Below, piece after piece: positions 6,864 through 14,253 of a stretch of 33,623 bases of DNA (positions within the stretch are counted from its first letter, which is position 1; each line of letters opens with the position of its first letter). This stretch comes from an uncultured Clostridia bacterium. GTDB lineage: Bacteria > Bacillota > Clostridia > Oscillospirales > Oscillospiraceae. The notes under the pieces are model-generated. The model was not told the DNA's origin. It ran no database searches and worked only from the letters and a program-made list of their open reading frames with translations. The stretch is taken from positions 1-33,623 of the forward strand of contig CAMFBN010000026.1 of the NCBI GenBank assembly GCA_945948535.1. The letters run 5' to 3'. The position numbers and the translations under genes were made by a program.

Positions 6864-6910
6864 GGATCGCACGGGGGATTGCACGGGGGATTGCACGGGA
6901 ATTGCACGCG
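6864..6910 (+). repeat. 12-bp tandem repeats upstream of terS
   Basis: Nearly four tandem units: GGATCGCACGGG, GGATTGCACGGG twice, then AATTGCACGCG with one base missing. Regular iterons just upstream of a small-terminase gene are candidates for the packaging recognition site or for binding of a late regulator. The position is only about 15 bases from the late promoter. Confidence 0.8.
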
Positions 6911-6924
6911 TTTAATTGCGTGAG

Positions 6925-6960
6925 TGGGTTTAGAAATCGGGTTTTGAATTTGCTACGATG
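6925..6960 (+). promoter_or_regulatory. Putative phage late promoter, copy A (before terS)
   Basis: TGGGTTTAGA, exactly 13 bases, then ATTTGCTACGATG. The right part reads as an extended -10 (TGC-TACGAT at 6954-6959). The same element with identical spacing occurs at 11281 and 31844. Transcription would begin about 6966, leaving a short leader before the terS GTG. Confidence 0.75.
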
Positions 6961-6991
6961 GGCGGTAAGAAAGGGGGCGGCAGGTTTTGTG

Positions 6992-7552
6992 GTGGATTGG
7001 AACGCTATGCGAACGGAATACATTCAGGGCGGCGTGTCTTACCGAGAGCTTGCCGCCAAATATGGGGTTCCGTTTCGGACGCTGGCTGACCGTGCTAGAG
7101 CCGAAAAGTGGGTGGAGCTGCGGGAACAGGCCCGCAACAAAACTGTTACAAAAACCGTGGAGACCGTTGCAAAACAAAATGCCCGTGTGGATGACAGGAT
7201 TAACAGGTTGGCTAACCGGCTGATTGACAAGCTGGAGAAGGCCGTGGACGAGCTGGACGTGAAAACCGTCACCATGAAGACCACCATGAAGACAGGTGCG
7301 GCGAAAGTAACCACGGAATACAGGAAGCTGGACAGGGAAAAAGATGGGCCTGTGGACAAGGGCGGGTTACAGCAGCTGACCATCACCTTGCGGGATCTGA
7401 AAGCCATCCTGGATGTGCGCTCTGAGCTTGACAGGAAGGAGCAGGAGGCCAGAATCGCGGCTCTGCGGGAAAAGAGTGCGGTTTCTGACGACGATGATGA
7501 GGGCACCGGCGTGATTCTGATGCCGCCGAGACTGGACGTGGAAGATGGATAA
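6992..7552 (+). CDS. terS: Terminase small subunit
   Basis: 186 residues from GTG 6992, chosen because the protein then begins with a DWNAMRTEYIQGG helix typical of the family. It also lies downstream of the promoter and has a weak GGCAGG site seven bases upstream. ATG 7007 is an alternative; the longer frame back to 6812 runs through the terminator and is rejected. GVSYRELAAKYGVPFRTLADRARAEKW is a helix-turn-helix DNA-binding motif, followed by a long helical oligomerisation region (DRINRLANRLIDKLEKAVDEL) and an acidic tail (DDDDEG). TerS recognises the packaging site and recruits TerL; terL starts within its last codons. Confidence 0.87.
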   Translation: MDWNAMRTEYIQGGVSYRELAAKYGVPFRTLADRARAEKWVELREQARNKTVTKTVETVAKQNARVDDRINRLANRLIDKLEKAVDELDVKTVTMKTTMKTGAAKVTTEYRKLDREKDGPVDKGGLQQLTITLRDLKAILDVRSELDRKEQEARIAALREKSAVSDDDDEGTGVILMPPRLDVEDG

Positions 7553-9017
7553 TGTGATCTGGAAGCCGCAGCCGAAACAGGTGCGGTTTATGCAGCGGAC
7601 GGAGTATGAGGTGCTCTATGGCGGGGCTGCCGGAGGCGGGAAAAGTGACAGTCTGCTGGTGGAGGCGCTCAGGCAGGTGGACATACCGCACTATCGTGGG
7701 ATTATCTTCCGTAAGACATACCCACAGCTGTCTGAGCTGATCGACCGTAGCCAGACGCTATATTCTCTGGCGTTTCCAAAGGCCAGGTACAACGACGGCA
7801 AACACTTCTGGAAGTTTCCGAGCGGTGCAAAGATATACTTCGGCGCTATGCAGCACAGCAAGGATAAGACCAACTATCAGGGTAAGCGCTATGACTTCAT
7901 CGGCTTTGACGAGCTGACGCACTTCACCTGGGAGGAATACAGCTATATGTTCTCCAGGAACCGGCCCAGCAAGAACCCAAAGTCCAATCGGAAGACCATC
8001 TGCTACATACGGGCAACCACAAACCCCGGCGGAATCGGCCATGGATGGGTGAAACAGCGGTTTATTGACGCTGCGGAGCCTGGGAAGACCATTGTGGAGG
8101 AGATGGAGATCGTACTGCCGGACGGCGGGAAGAAGACCGTCAGGCGGGACAGGGTATTCATCCCGGCGACTATATTTGACAATCAGGCGCTGTTGGAGGA
8201 AAACCCGGGGTATCTTGGCTCTCTGGCTCTGCTTCCAGAAAAGGAGCGTAACGCCCTGCTGTATGGGGACTGGGATACTTTTGAGGGGCAGTATTTTACA
8301 GAGTTCCGCACGGAGCCGGACGCTGCCATGTGCAAAAAGGCGGGTATCACCGTTGAGCAGGCAAAGGCCCAGAACCGCTTCACCCACGTCATTGAGCCGC
8401 TGGATCTGGAAAGCGGAAGCCGCCGGGGCTGGACGATCATGCGCGGCTATGACTTTGGATACAACAAGCCCTTTTCCGTCGGCTGGTATGCTGTGGACTA
8501 TGACGGCGTACTATACCGCATTATGGAGCTTTACGGATGCACGGATATCCCGAACACGGGCATTAAGTGGACACCAGAGCAGCAGTTTCAGGAGATTCGG
8601 CGGATTGAAAGCGAACACCCATGGCTACGGGGAAAGAACATCATTGGCGTTGCAGACCCGGCAATCTGGGACAAAAGCCGTGGCATCAGTATCGCGGACA
8701 CGGCTGCAAAGTACGGTGTCTACTTCTCACCCGGCGACCATGAGCGGATTCCGGGATGGATGCAGTGCCACTACCGGCTCCAATTTGACGAGCGCGGCTA
8801 TCCCCGGTTCTATGTGTTTCGCAACTGCAAGCATTTTATCCGCACTATCCCGCTGATGATGTATGACCAGAACAAGCCGGAAGACCTTGACAGTGATCTG
8901 GAAGACCACATTGCGGACGAGTGGCGGTATATCAATATGTCGAGGCCGATTAAGCCGATCATGCCGGCGGTGAAGAAAACAATCCTTTCTGACCCGCTGG
9001 ATCAGTTCAAACGATAG
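7545..9017 (+). CDS. terL: Terminase large subunit (packaging ATPase and nuclease)
   Basis: 490 residues, full length for the family. The ATPase domain shows Walker A GGAAGGGKS at 26-34 and Walker B IGFDEL with D122/E123, followed by a TTNPGG coupling motif near 166. The RNase H-like nuclease domain begins at MRGYDFGYNKPFS with acidic D303, and D371 in GVADPAIW is a second metal ligand candidate. The protein powers DNA translocation into the procapsid and cuts the concatemer. It overlaps terS by eight bases. Confidence 0.95.
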   Translation: MDNVIWKPQPKQVRFMQRTEYEVLYGGAAGGGKSDSLLVEALRQVDIPHYRGIIFRKTYPQLSELIDRSQTLYSLAFPKARYNDGKHFWKFPSGAKIYFGAMQHSKDKTNYQGKRYDFIGFDELTHFTWEEYSYMFSRNRPSKNPKSNRKTICYIRATTNPGGIGHGWVKQRFIDAAEPGKTIVEEMEIVLPDGGKKTVRRDRVFIPATIFDNQALLEENPGYLGSLALLPEKERNALLYGDWDTFEGQYFTEFRTEPDAAMCKKAGITVEQAKAQNRFTHVIEPLDLESGSRRGWTIMRGYDFGYNKPFSVGWYAVDYDGVLYRIMELYGCTDIPNTGIKWTPEQQFQEIRRIESEHPWLRGKNIIGVADPAIWDKSRGISIADTAAKYGVYFSPGDHERIPGWMQCHYRLQFDERGYPRFYVFRNCKHFIRTIPLMMYDQNKPEDLDSDLEDHIADEWRYINMSRPIKPIMPAVKKTILSDPLDQFKR

Positions 9018-9027
9018 GAGGATACCC

Positions 9028-10953
9028 ATGGAGGTAAACAACGAGGGAAAGCTGGAATCTGAACCCCAGCAGCTGGAAATGAAGCCCATTGGAAAGGAGC
9101 AGCTGAAGAAGTTCACCAAGATCCTGCGGGAGTACAAGGCCGGGAAGGTACACACCGAGAACCGCATTATTGCCGCAGAACAATGGTGGAAGCTGCGAAA
9201 CACCGCGGAGGAGCAGAAAAAGACGGAGATTGGCGCAGATGGCGGCTTTACCTCTGTTTCTGCCTGGCTGCACAATGTGGTCACCAGCAAGCACGCCGAT
9301 GCCATTGAGCAGTACCCGGAGCCGAATATCCTGCCAAGGGAGGAAGGGGACAAGGCGGAGGCGCAGATGCTGTCCGCAATCGTCCCGTGCGTGCTGGAAC
9401 AGAACGACTTTCAGGGCACCTATGACAAGGCCATGTGGGCGAAGACCAAGTATGGCTGCGGAACCTACAAGGTTGTATGGGACAAGAATCTGCTCAATGG
9501 CCTTGGTGACATCCGTGTGGACAAGGTGAATCTTCTCAATGTCTACTGGGAGCCGGGTGTGGAGGATATCCAGAAGAGCCGGTACTTCTTCCAGACGGAA
9601 TTGGTGGATAAGGATGTGCTTCGCAAGAAATATCCTGAGCTGGAAGGGAGCCTCAAGGGGCAGGGGATTCTCAGTGCCCGCTTCCTCTATGACGATACCG
9701 TGAATACGGCGGACAAGGCAACGGTTATCGAGGTGTACTACAAAGTCTGGGAGAACGGGCGTAAGGTACTTCACTACTGCAAGTATGTGGAGGATTTCGT
9801 GATTTACGCGACTGAAAACGAGACGCAGCCCATCACGGATGATATGGGGCAGCCCATTGCTGCCCCTATGGCCCAGACTGGCCTGTATGACCACGGGGAT
9901 TATCCATATGTCTTTGACCCCCTGTTTCCAATCGAGGGCAGCCCCTGCGGATACGGGTACATTGATCTTGGCCTGAACCCGCAGACTGCCATTGACCTTA
10001 TGAATACCGCCTTCGTCAAGAATGCGGTGGTTGGCTCCATTCCACGGTTTATTTCTAACAACGACAATGCCAGCCTGAATGAAAAGGAGTTTCTGGACAC
10101 AAAGAACCCCATTGTGCATATCAAGGGAAGTCTGGATGAAATGTCCTTACGGCCCATTCCGCACAATTCGCTGGACGGAAACTATCTGGCCTTCCTCGAC
10201 CGATACATTCAGGAGATGCGGGAGACGACTGGCAACACAGAGACCAGCACCGGAAACGTATCCTCCGGTGTTACTGCGGCTTCGGCCATTGCGGCCTTGC
10301 AGGAGGCGGCGGGTAAGGGCAGCCGTGACAGCACCCAGGCCAGCTACCGGGCATACGAGAAGATCGTGAAGCTGTGCATTGAGCTGATCCGGCAGTTTTA
10401 CACCCTGCCAAGGAAGTTCCGCATTGTTGGGGAATATGGGGCGCAGAAGTTTATTACCTACTCCAACAAGGGACTTATGCAGCAGAGCATGAGTGTCAAT
10501 GGGGATATTGGATACCGAAAGCCGGAGTTTGATATCAAGGTCTATGCGCAGAAGCGCAGCGCATACACCAAGGTTGCCAACAACGAGATGGCGATTCAAT
10601 TCTTCCAGATGGGTTTCTTCAATCCGCAGATGGCAGAGCAGGCGCTTTTGTGCCTGGAAATGATGGACTTCGACCAGAAGGACGAAATCATGCAGAAGAT
10701 TTCCAGAAATGCCCAGATGTTCCAGATGCTTGCCTTCTATATTCAGCAGTGCTTTATGATGGCCCAGGCCACTGGTAATCAGATGATCGCACAGCAGGCG
10801 GCTATGGATATGCAGAAGGTCGGGCTTGTATCTGCCATGCAGGCAGGCGGAGTTGGAGCAAAGACCATCTCCGGCGGGGAAAAGGAGGAATCCAGCGTGA
10901 CCAGGAACGCAAGAGAGCGCACAGCCAATGCAACCAAGCCGAAGGAGGGGTAA
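9028..10953 (+). CDS. Portal protein
   Basis: 641 residues with AGGAGG ahead of the ATG. The N-terminal KKFTKILREYKAGKVHTENRI helix, an Ala-rich central VSSGVTAASAIAALQEAAG segment and a Gln/Met-rich helical C-terminus (NAQMFQMLAFYIQQCFMMAQ) are portal-like. Size and position directly after terL support this. The region QEMRETTGNTETSTGNVSSGVTAAS followed by a long helix is the usual core of short-tailed phage portals. It forms the ring at the capsid vertex through which DNA enters and leaves. Family assignment is by context and architecture rather than a single motif. Confidence 0.88.
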   Translation: MEVNNEGKLESEPQQLEMKPIGKEQLKKFTKILREYKAGKVHTENRIIAAEQWWKLRNTAEEQKKTEIGADGGFTSVSAWLHNVVTSKHADAIEQYPEPNILPREEGDKAEAQMLSAIVPCVLEQNDFQGTYDKAMWAKTKYGCGTYKVVWDKNLLNGLGDIRVDKVNLLNVYWEPGVEDIQKSRYFFQTELVDKDVLRKKYPELEGSLKGQGILSARFLYDDTVNTADKATVIEVYYKVWENGRKVLHYCKYVEDFVIYATENETQPITDDMGQPIAAPMAQTGLYDHGDYPYVFDPLFPIEGSPCGYGYIDLGLNPQTAIDLMNTAFVKNAVVGSIPRFISNNDNASLNEKEFLDTKNPIVHIKGSLDEMSLRPIPHNSLDGNYLAFLDRYIQEMRETTGNTETSTGNVSSGVTAASAIAALQEAAGKGSRDSTQASYRAYEKIVKLCIELIRQFYTLPRKFRIVGEYGAQKFITYSNKGLMQQSMSVNGDIGYRKPEFDIKVYAQKRSAYTKVANNEMAIQFFQMGFFNPQMAEQALLCLEMMDFDQKDEIMQKISRNAQMFQMLAFYIQQCFMMAQATGNQMIAQQAAMDMQKVGLVSAMQAGGVGAKTISGGEKEESSVTRNARERTANATKPKEG

Positions 10954-10956
10954 TCC

Positions 10957-11280
10957 ATGATCCAGGTTAAATACCATCGTTTTTACAACAAGGTCACTGT
11001 GGAAGGACACGCAGGTACGGCTCCAAAGGGGGAAGATCTGGTGTGCAGCGCCGCTTCCATTCTGGTGCATACCCTTTCTGCCAATGTTGGCAATATGGTC
11101 AAGGCCGGTATTGCCGTGCATCCTGTGTCCGATATCCGTGACGGATACGCGAAAATCAGCGTCCGGGCCGTACGTGGGCACGAGAACACCGTATCTTCCA
11201 TCTTTCAGGCGGTGGCCGTAGGGTTTGAGATTCTGGAGGACAAGTTCCCGGAGTACATTTCCTTCAAAATCCTTGGCTGA
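10957..11280 (+). CDS. Prp-like cysteine protease, probable prohead protease
   Basis: 107 residues, the same size as bacterial Prp (YsxB). The catalytic pair is visible as H18 in VEGHAGTA and C30 in EDLVCSAAS, with the small-residue loop between them. In Firmicutes, Prp removes the N-terminal extension of ribosomal protein L27, and in staphylococcal phage 80alpha host Prp trims scaffold and capsid. Here the gene sits between portal and scaffold, where a prohead protease belongs. The next two structural genes encode proteins with Prp-like cleavage motifs at their N-termini. The start is four bases after the portal stop. Confidence 0.87.
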   Translation: MIQVKYHRFYNKVTVEGHAGTAPKGEDLVCSAASILVHTLSANVGNMVKAGIAVHPVSDIRDGYAKISVRAVRGHENTVSSIFQAVAVGFEILEDKFPEYISFKILG

Positions 11281-11316
11281 TGGGTTTAGATATCCAGATT
11301 CCGATTTGCTACCATA
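11281..11316 (+). promoter_or_regulatory. Putative phage late promoter, copy B (before scaffold)
   Basis: TGGGTTTAGA, 13 bases, then ATTTGCTACCATA, starting immediately after the stop codon of the protease gene. The -10 would be TACCAT at 11310-11315. It would add extra transcription for the scaffold and capsid genes, which need high expression. Confidence 0.72.
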
Positions 11317-11356
11317 GGCACAGGTGAATACCTAATTTTGTTTGGAGGTCAATTTT

Positions 11357-12367
11357 ATGACATTCAAGACTAAGTGGGGCTTCCTTCAGCTGTTTGCCGG
11401 GGAAGGGGCTGGCGCTTCCGGCGCTGGCGGTTCTTCCGGTGACGGTGGTACGGGAGCACCTGCTTCGGGCGGGGCAGCTGCGGACGCCGCGCAGAACCTT
11501 CGGGCCATGGGCGTGCCCGAAAGTAAGATTGCCAAGTATGGTAAAGCGTACGAACAGCGGGCGAAACGATCCCCTGCCGCAAAGCAGGTGACGCAGGCTC
11601 CCAAAGAGGAGCCGAATCAGCAGGCCGCCGCTGCTGGAACCGAAACCGCCCAGGCAGAAGAACCGAAACAGGAAGCGGCAGCGAAGTACAACTGGGACGA
11701 GGTTATGAAAGACCCGGAAATGAACCGGCGGATGCAGGAGACCGTAAAGGCAAGCAAGAAAAAGTCTCAGGCGGCTGAGGACGCTATGGCGGCGCTTGCT
11801 CCGGCCCTGAAAACGCTGGCTCAGCAGAACGGCCTTGACCCGGAGAACATCGACTATGTGGCTCTTTCCAAGCACCTCACCGGGCAGTATGACGATGAGG
11901 CTCTGGAACTTGGGCTTCCCAAGGAGACCGTGGTCAAGATGGATCAGCAGCAGCGGGATCAGGAAAAAGAACTGAACCGCAAGCACTTCGTTGGCCTTAT
12001 CCAGCAGGAAGTGAAGATGAAGCAGGTATACCCCAGCTTTGACCTTCGCAAGGAGCTGGAAAATCCCAAATTCGCTTTCTACACTTCCAGAGAGGTCGGG
12101 ATGAGCGTCGAGGACGCGTACCGCGCCATCCATGGCAAGGAGCTGGAACTGGCGCAGGCCCAGGCGGTAGACCGCAAGGCTACCCAGCGGGTGATGGACA
12201 CCATCCGCGCAGGCCAGGCAAGACCCGATGAAAGCGGCGCTTCCGCTCAGGCCCCTTCTGTCACGCAGGTAGACTGGAAACACGCAACCACCAAGCAGAT
12301 TCAGGAACAGGCAAGAAGAATCCGTTTGGCGGCTGCCCAGGGGAGAAAGCTGAGACCCGGCGAATAA
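11357..12367 (+). CDS. Scaffolding protein
   Basis: 336 residues from ATG 11357 (GGAGG at 11345); a TTG five codons upstream overlaps the ribosome binding site and is rejected. The N-terminus reads MTFKTKWGFLQLFAGEG with FLQLFA at residues 9-14, a likely Prp cleavage site after F13. A Gly/Ala/Ser-rich disordered segment follows, then Ala/Gln/Glu/Lys-rich helices (EKELNRKHFVGLIQQEVKMK) and a basic C-terminus (RRIRLAAAQGRKL) that would contact the capsid protein. Position directly before the capsid gene supports scaffold; a head-decoration role is unlikely. Confidence 0.82.
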   Translation: MTFKTKWGFLQLFAGEGAGASGAGGSSGDGGTGAPASGGAAADAAQNLRAMGVPESKIAKYGKAYEQRAKRSPAAKQVTQAPKEEPNQQAAAAGTETAQAEEPKQEAAAKYNWDEVMKDPEMNRRMQETVKASKKKSQAAEDAMAALAPALKTLAQQNGLDPENIDYVALSKHLTGQYDDEALELGLPKETVVKMDQQQRDQEKELNRKHFVGLIQQEVKMKQVYPSFDLRKELENPKFAFYTSREVGMSVEDAYRAIHGKELELAQAQAVDRKATQRVMDTIRAGQARPDESGASAQAPSVTQVDWKHATTKQIQEQARRIRLAAAQGRKLRPGE

Positions 12368-12404
12368 TCGCCCCTTTCTCCCCGTGAAAACGGAAGGAGA
12401 AAAC

Positions 12405-13493
12405 ATGAAAACCATCGTTATGAATCTTCTCATGGCGTTCCTCCAGCTGTTTGCTGAGGCTGGCAATGTGGTCAACGTCACCAGCGGTACCGTCAACGCT
12501 TACACCGGCGTTGGTGATACCTCTGACGCGTTCAACGGCGAGATCAAGTCGTTCTACGACACCAGCCTTCTGGTGAACGCCAGAGCCGAAATGTATTATG
12601 CACAGTTTGCCGTCACCCAGCCCCTTCCCAGCGGCCGGGGGAAAAACGTGGAATGGCGCAAATGGAATACCTTCGCCAGAGCTTCCAGATTGCAGGAAGG
12701 CGTCATTCCTACGGGTCAGAAGTTCGGCATGACCACCAAGACGGCTTCCATCGACCAGTACGGCACCTACACCGCTATCTCCGATCAGCTGGAAATGCAC
12801 GCCTATGACGACGTGATTCTGGGCGCAACCGAGGAGATGGGCGCTTCTGCCGCAGAGACCCAGGAGGTTCTGATCCGGGATGCTCTGCTTACCAACACCA
12901 ACGTGCTGTACTGCGACAACATCACTCTGGCTACCGGTGAGGCGGCTTCCACGCCTACCAGCCCCGCAACCATGGAAGGCTCTGCCACGGTCATGAGCCT
13001 GTTCTCCCCAAAAATGGTGGCCAAGGCCGTGACCATCATGAAGAAGAACAAGGTTCCCACCATCGGCGGAAAATACTACTGCGTCATTCACCCCAGCGTC
13101 GCCAATGACCTGCGCAATTCCAAGGACTGGATCGAGGTACATAAGTACGCCAGCACTCGGGAGATTTTCAACGGCGAGATCGGCGAGCTGCACGGAATGT
13201 GCTTCGTGGAGGACACCTTCGCCCCCATCCTGGGCGGCGAATACAAGAACAAGGCATCCACCGTGACCTACGCTTCCTACTGCTTCGGCAAAGATGCCTT
13301 CGGCATCATCGACCCGGCAGAGGGCGGTCTGGAAATGATCGTCAAGAGCAAGGAACAGGCCGGCGGCCCCCTGAACCAGTTCTCCACCATCGGCTACAAG
13401 TTCGAGACCAACGGCGCAACGGTTCTGTACACCGAGCGGGTTCTGCGCATTATGAGCTGCTCCAGCTTCTCCGCCGTGGACGAACCCAACTGA
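12405..13493 (+). CDS. Major capsid protein, N4-gp56 family
   Basis: 362 residues from ATG 12405, with GGAAGGA suitably placed; a GTG at 12384 in frame precedes the ribosome binding site and is rejected. The N-terminal MKTIVMNLLMAFLQLFAEAG contains FLQLFA at residues 12-17, so cleavage after F16 by the neighbouring Prp-like protease is predicted. After that come YDTSLLVNARAEMYYAQFA, PSGRGKNVEWRKWN and IDQYGTYTAISDQLEM, which match the N4-gp56 family of HK97-fold capsid proteins. A stable hairpin follows the gene. Confidence 0.92.
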   Translation: MKTIVMNLLMAFLQLFAEAGNVVNVTSGTVNAYTGVGDTSDAFNGEIKSFYDTSLLVNARAEMYYAQFAVTQPLPSGRGKNVEWRKWNTFARASRLQEGVIPTGQKFGMTTKTASIDQYGTYTAISDQLEMHAYDDVILGATEEMGASAAETQEVLIRDALLTNTNVLYCDNITLATGEAASTPTSPATMEGSATVMSLFSPKMVAKAVTIMKKNKVPTIGGKYYCVIHPSVANDLRNSKDWIEVHKYASTREIFNGEIGELHGMCFVEDTFAPILGGEYKNKASTVTYASYCFGKDAFGIIDPAEGGLEMIVKSKEQAGGPLNQFSTIGYKFETNGATVLYTERVLRIMSCSSFSAVDEPN

Positions 13494-13501
13494 TAACCCA
13501 T

Positions 13502-13525
13502 AGGGGCGGGGGATGCCCTGCCCCT
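13502..13525 (+). promoter_or_regulatory. Strong hairpin between capsid gene and next gene
   Basis: AGGGGC-G-GGG, loop GATG, CCC-T-GCCCCT gives a 10-bp stem with one G.U pair. It is not followed by a proper T-run, so it is more likely an mRNA-stabilising or partial attenuation element behind the capsid gene than a full terminator. Confidence 0.65.
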
Positions 13526-13546
13526 CCACTTTAGGAGGTAATCTAA

Positions 13547-13822
13547 ATGGCGAACAAGAATGTCACTCTTGCGGACAATCCCGTGGCGGAAGAAACCGTG
13601 ACTTCGGACGACGGCCTGGTTGATCTGTTTGTTGACCGTGACCCCAGCGACGACAACCCCAATGTCGTCATCGGATTCAACGGAAAGAACTACGTCATGC
13701 CCCGGGGCGAGGTGTCCAGGGTGCCCAAGTACATCAAGGACGAGTACGAACGTTCCAAGCGGGCGCAGTACAAGGCCGACAAGACCGTGGCTGAGCTGAA
13801 AGGCATCAAGGCCGCGAACTAA
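13547..13822 (+). CDS. Small head protein, unknown role
   Basis: 91 residues with AGGAGGT upstream. An acidic N-terminus (DGLVDLFVDRDPSDDNPN) is followed by VVIGFNGKNYVMPRGEVSRVPKYIKDEYERS, a pattern found in small genes directly downstream of N4-gp56-type capsid genes. It may be a decoration or head-completion protein; function is inferred from position. A terminator follows at 13828. Confidence 0.7.
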   Translation: MANKNVTLADNPVAEETVTSDDGLVDLFVDRDPSDDNPNVVIGFNGKNYVMPRGEVSRVPKYIKDEYERSKRAQYKADKTVAELKGIKAAN

Positions 13823-13827
13823 TCGGA

Positions 13828-13852
13828 GGGAGGCGCAATGCCTCCCTTTTTT
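13828..13852 (+). terminator. Intrinsic terminator after the head gene cluster
   Basis: GGGAGGC, loop GCAAT, GCCTCCC, then TTTTTT. The perfect 7-bp stem and T-run should reduce read-through from the capsid operon into the connector and tail genes. No late promoter copy lies just downstream, so those genes must depend on read-through. Confidence 0.87.
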
Positions 13853-13871
13853 GCTATCAGGAGGAATGGCT

Positions 13872-14243
13872 ATGACACTGGCAGAGGCAATTGCCCAGGC
13901 AGACGAGACCAATAAGAACCCATATACCGTAAAACAGAAGATCATCTGGCTTTCCCGGTGCGAGACACTCGTAAAAAACTATGTGATCGATGCCCATGAG
14001 GGCGGGGAAACCGTGACATTTTCCGGGTATGACGAGAATACGCCGCTGGAAACGGTGCTCATTATGCCCCAGCCCTACGATGAATGCTATATCCACTGGC
14101 TTCACGCCCAGGTTTACTACGCGAACGACGAAACAGACCGCTATAACCGCTCCATGACCATGTTCAACGCCATCTTCGACGACTTCAAGGGCTTCTACAA
14201 GAAGAACCATACGCCGAAGGGCTGCGGGCGGTTCCGCTTCTAA
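13872..14243 (+). CDS. Head-tail connector/adaptor protein
   Basis: 123 residues. ATG 13872 is chosen because AGGAGG at 13859-13864 is seven bases away; the in-frame ATG at 13866 sits too close. The sequence is mostly helical: MTLAEAIAQADETNKN at the start, VKQKIIWLSRCETLV, then PYDECYIHWLHAQVYYANDE and a RYNRSMTMFNAIFDDFKGFY helix. Small helical proteins of this size after the capsid genes are usually gp6-like adaptors that bind the portal ring. Assignment rests on fold pattern and position. Confidence 0.72.
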   Translation: MTLAEAIAQADETNKNPYTVKQKIIWLSRCETLVKNYVIDAHEGGETVTFSGYDENTPLETVLIMPQPYDECYIHWLHAQVYYANDETDRYNRSMTMFNAIFDDFKGFYKKNHTPKGCGRFRF

Positions 14244-14253
14244 GGAGGCGCTT

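Noticed and set aside
6812..6991. N-terminal extension of terS back to 6812.
   Set aside because: It would translate through a perfect intrinsic terminator, the iterons and the promoter, giving an Arg/Ile/Ala repeat without family support.
8065..8856. 263-codon + strand frame inside terL.
   Set aside because: Arg/Ser-rich frame-shifted shadow of the terminase; no ribosome binding site and no recognisable domain.
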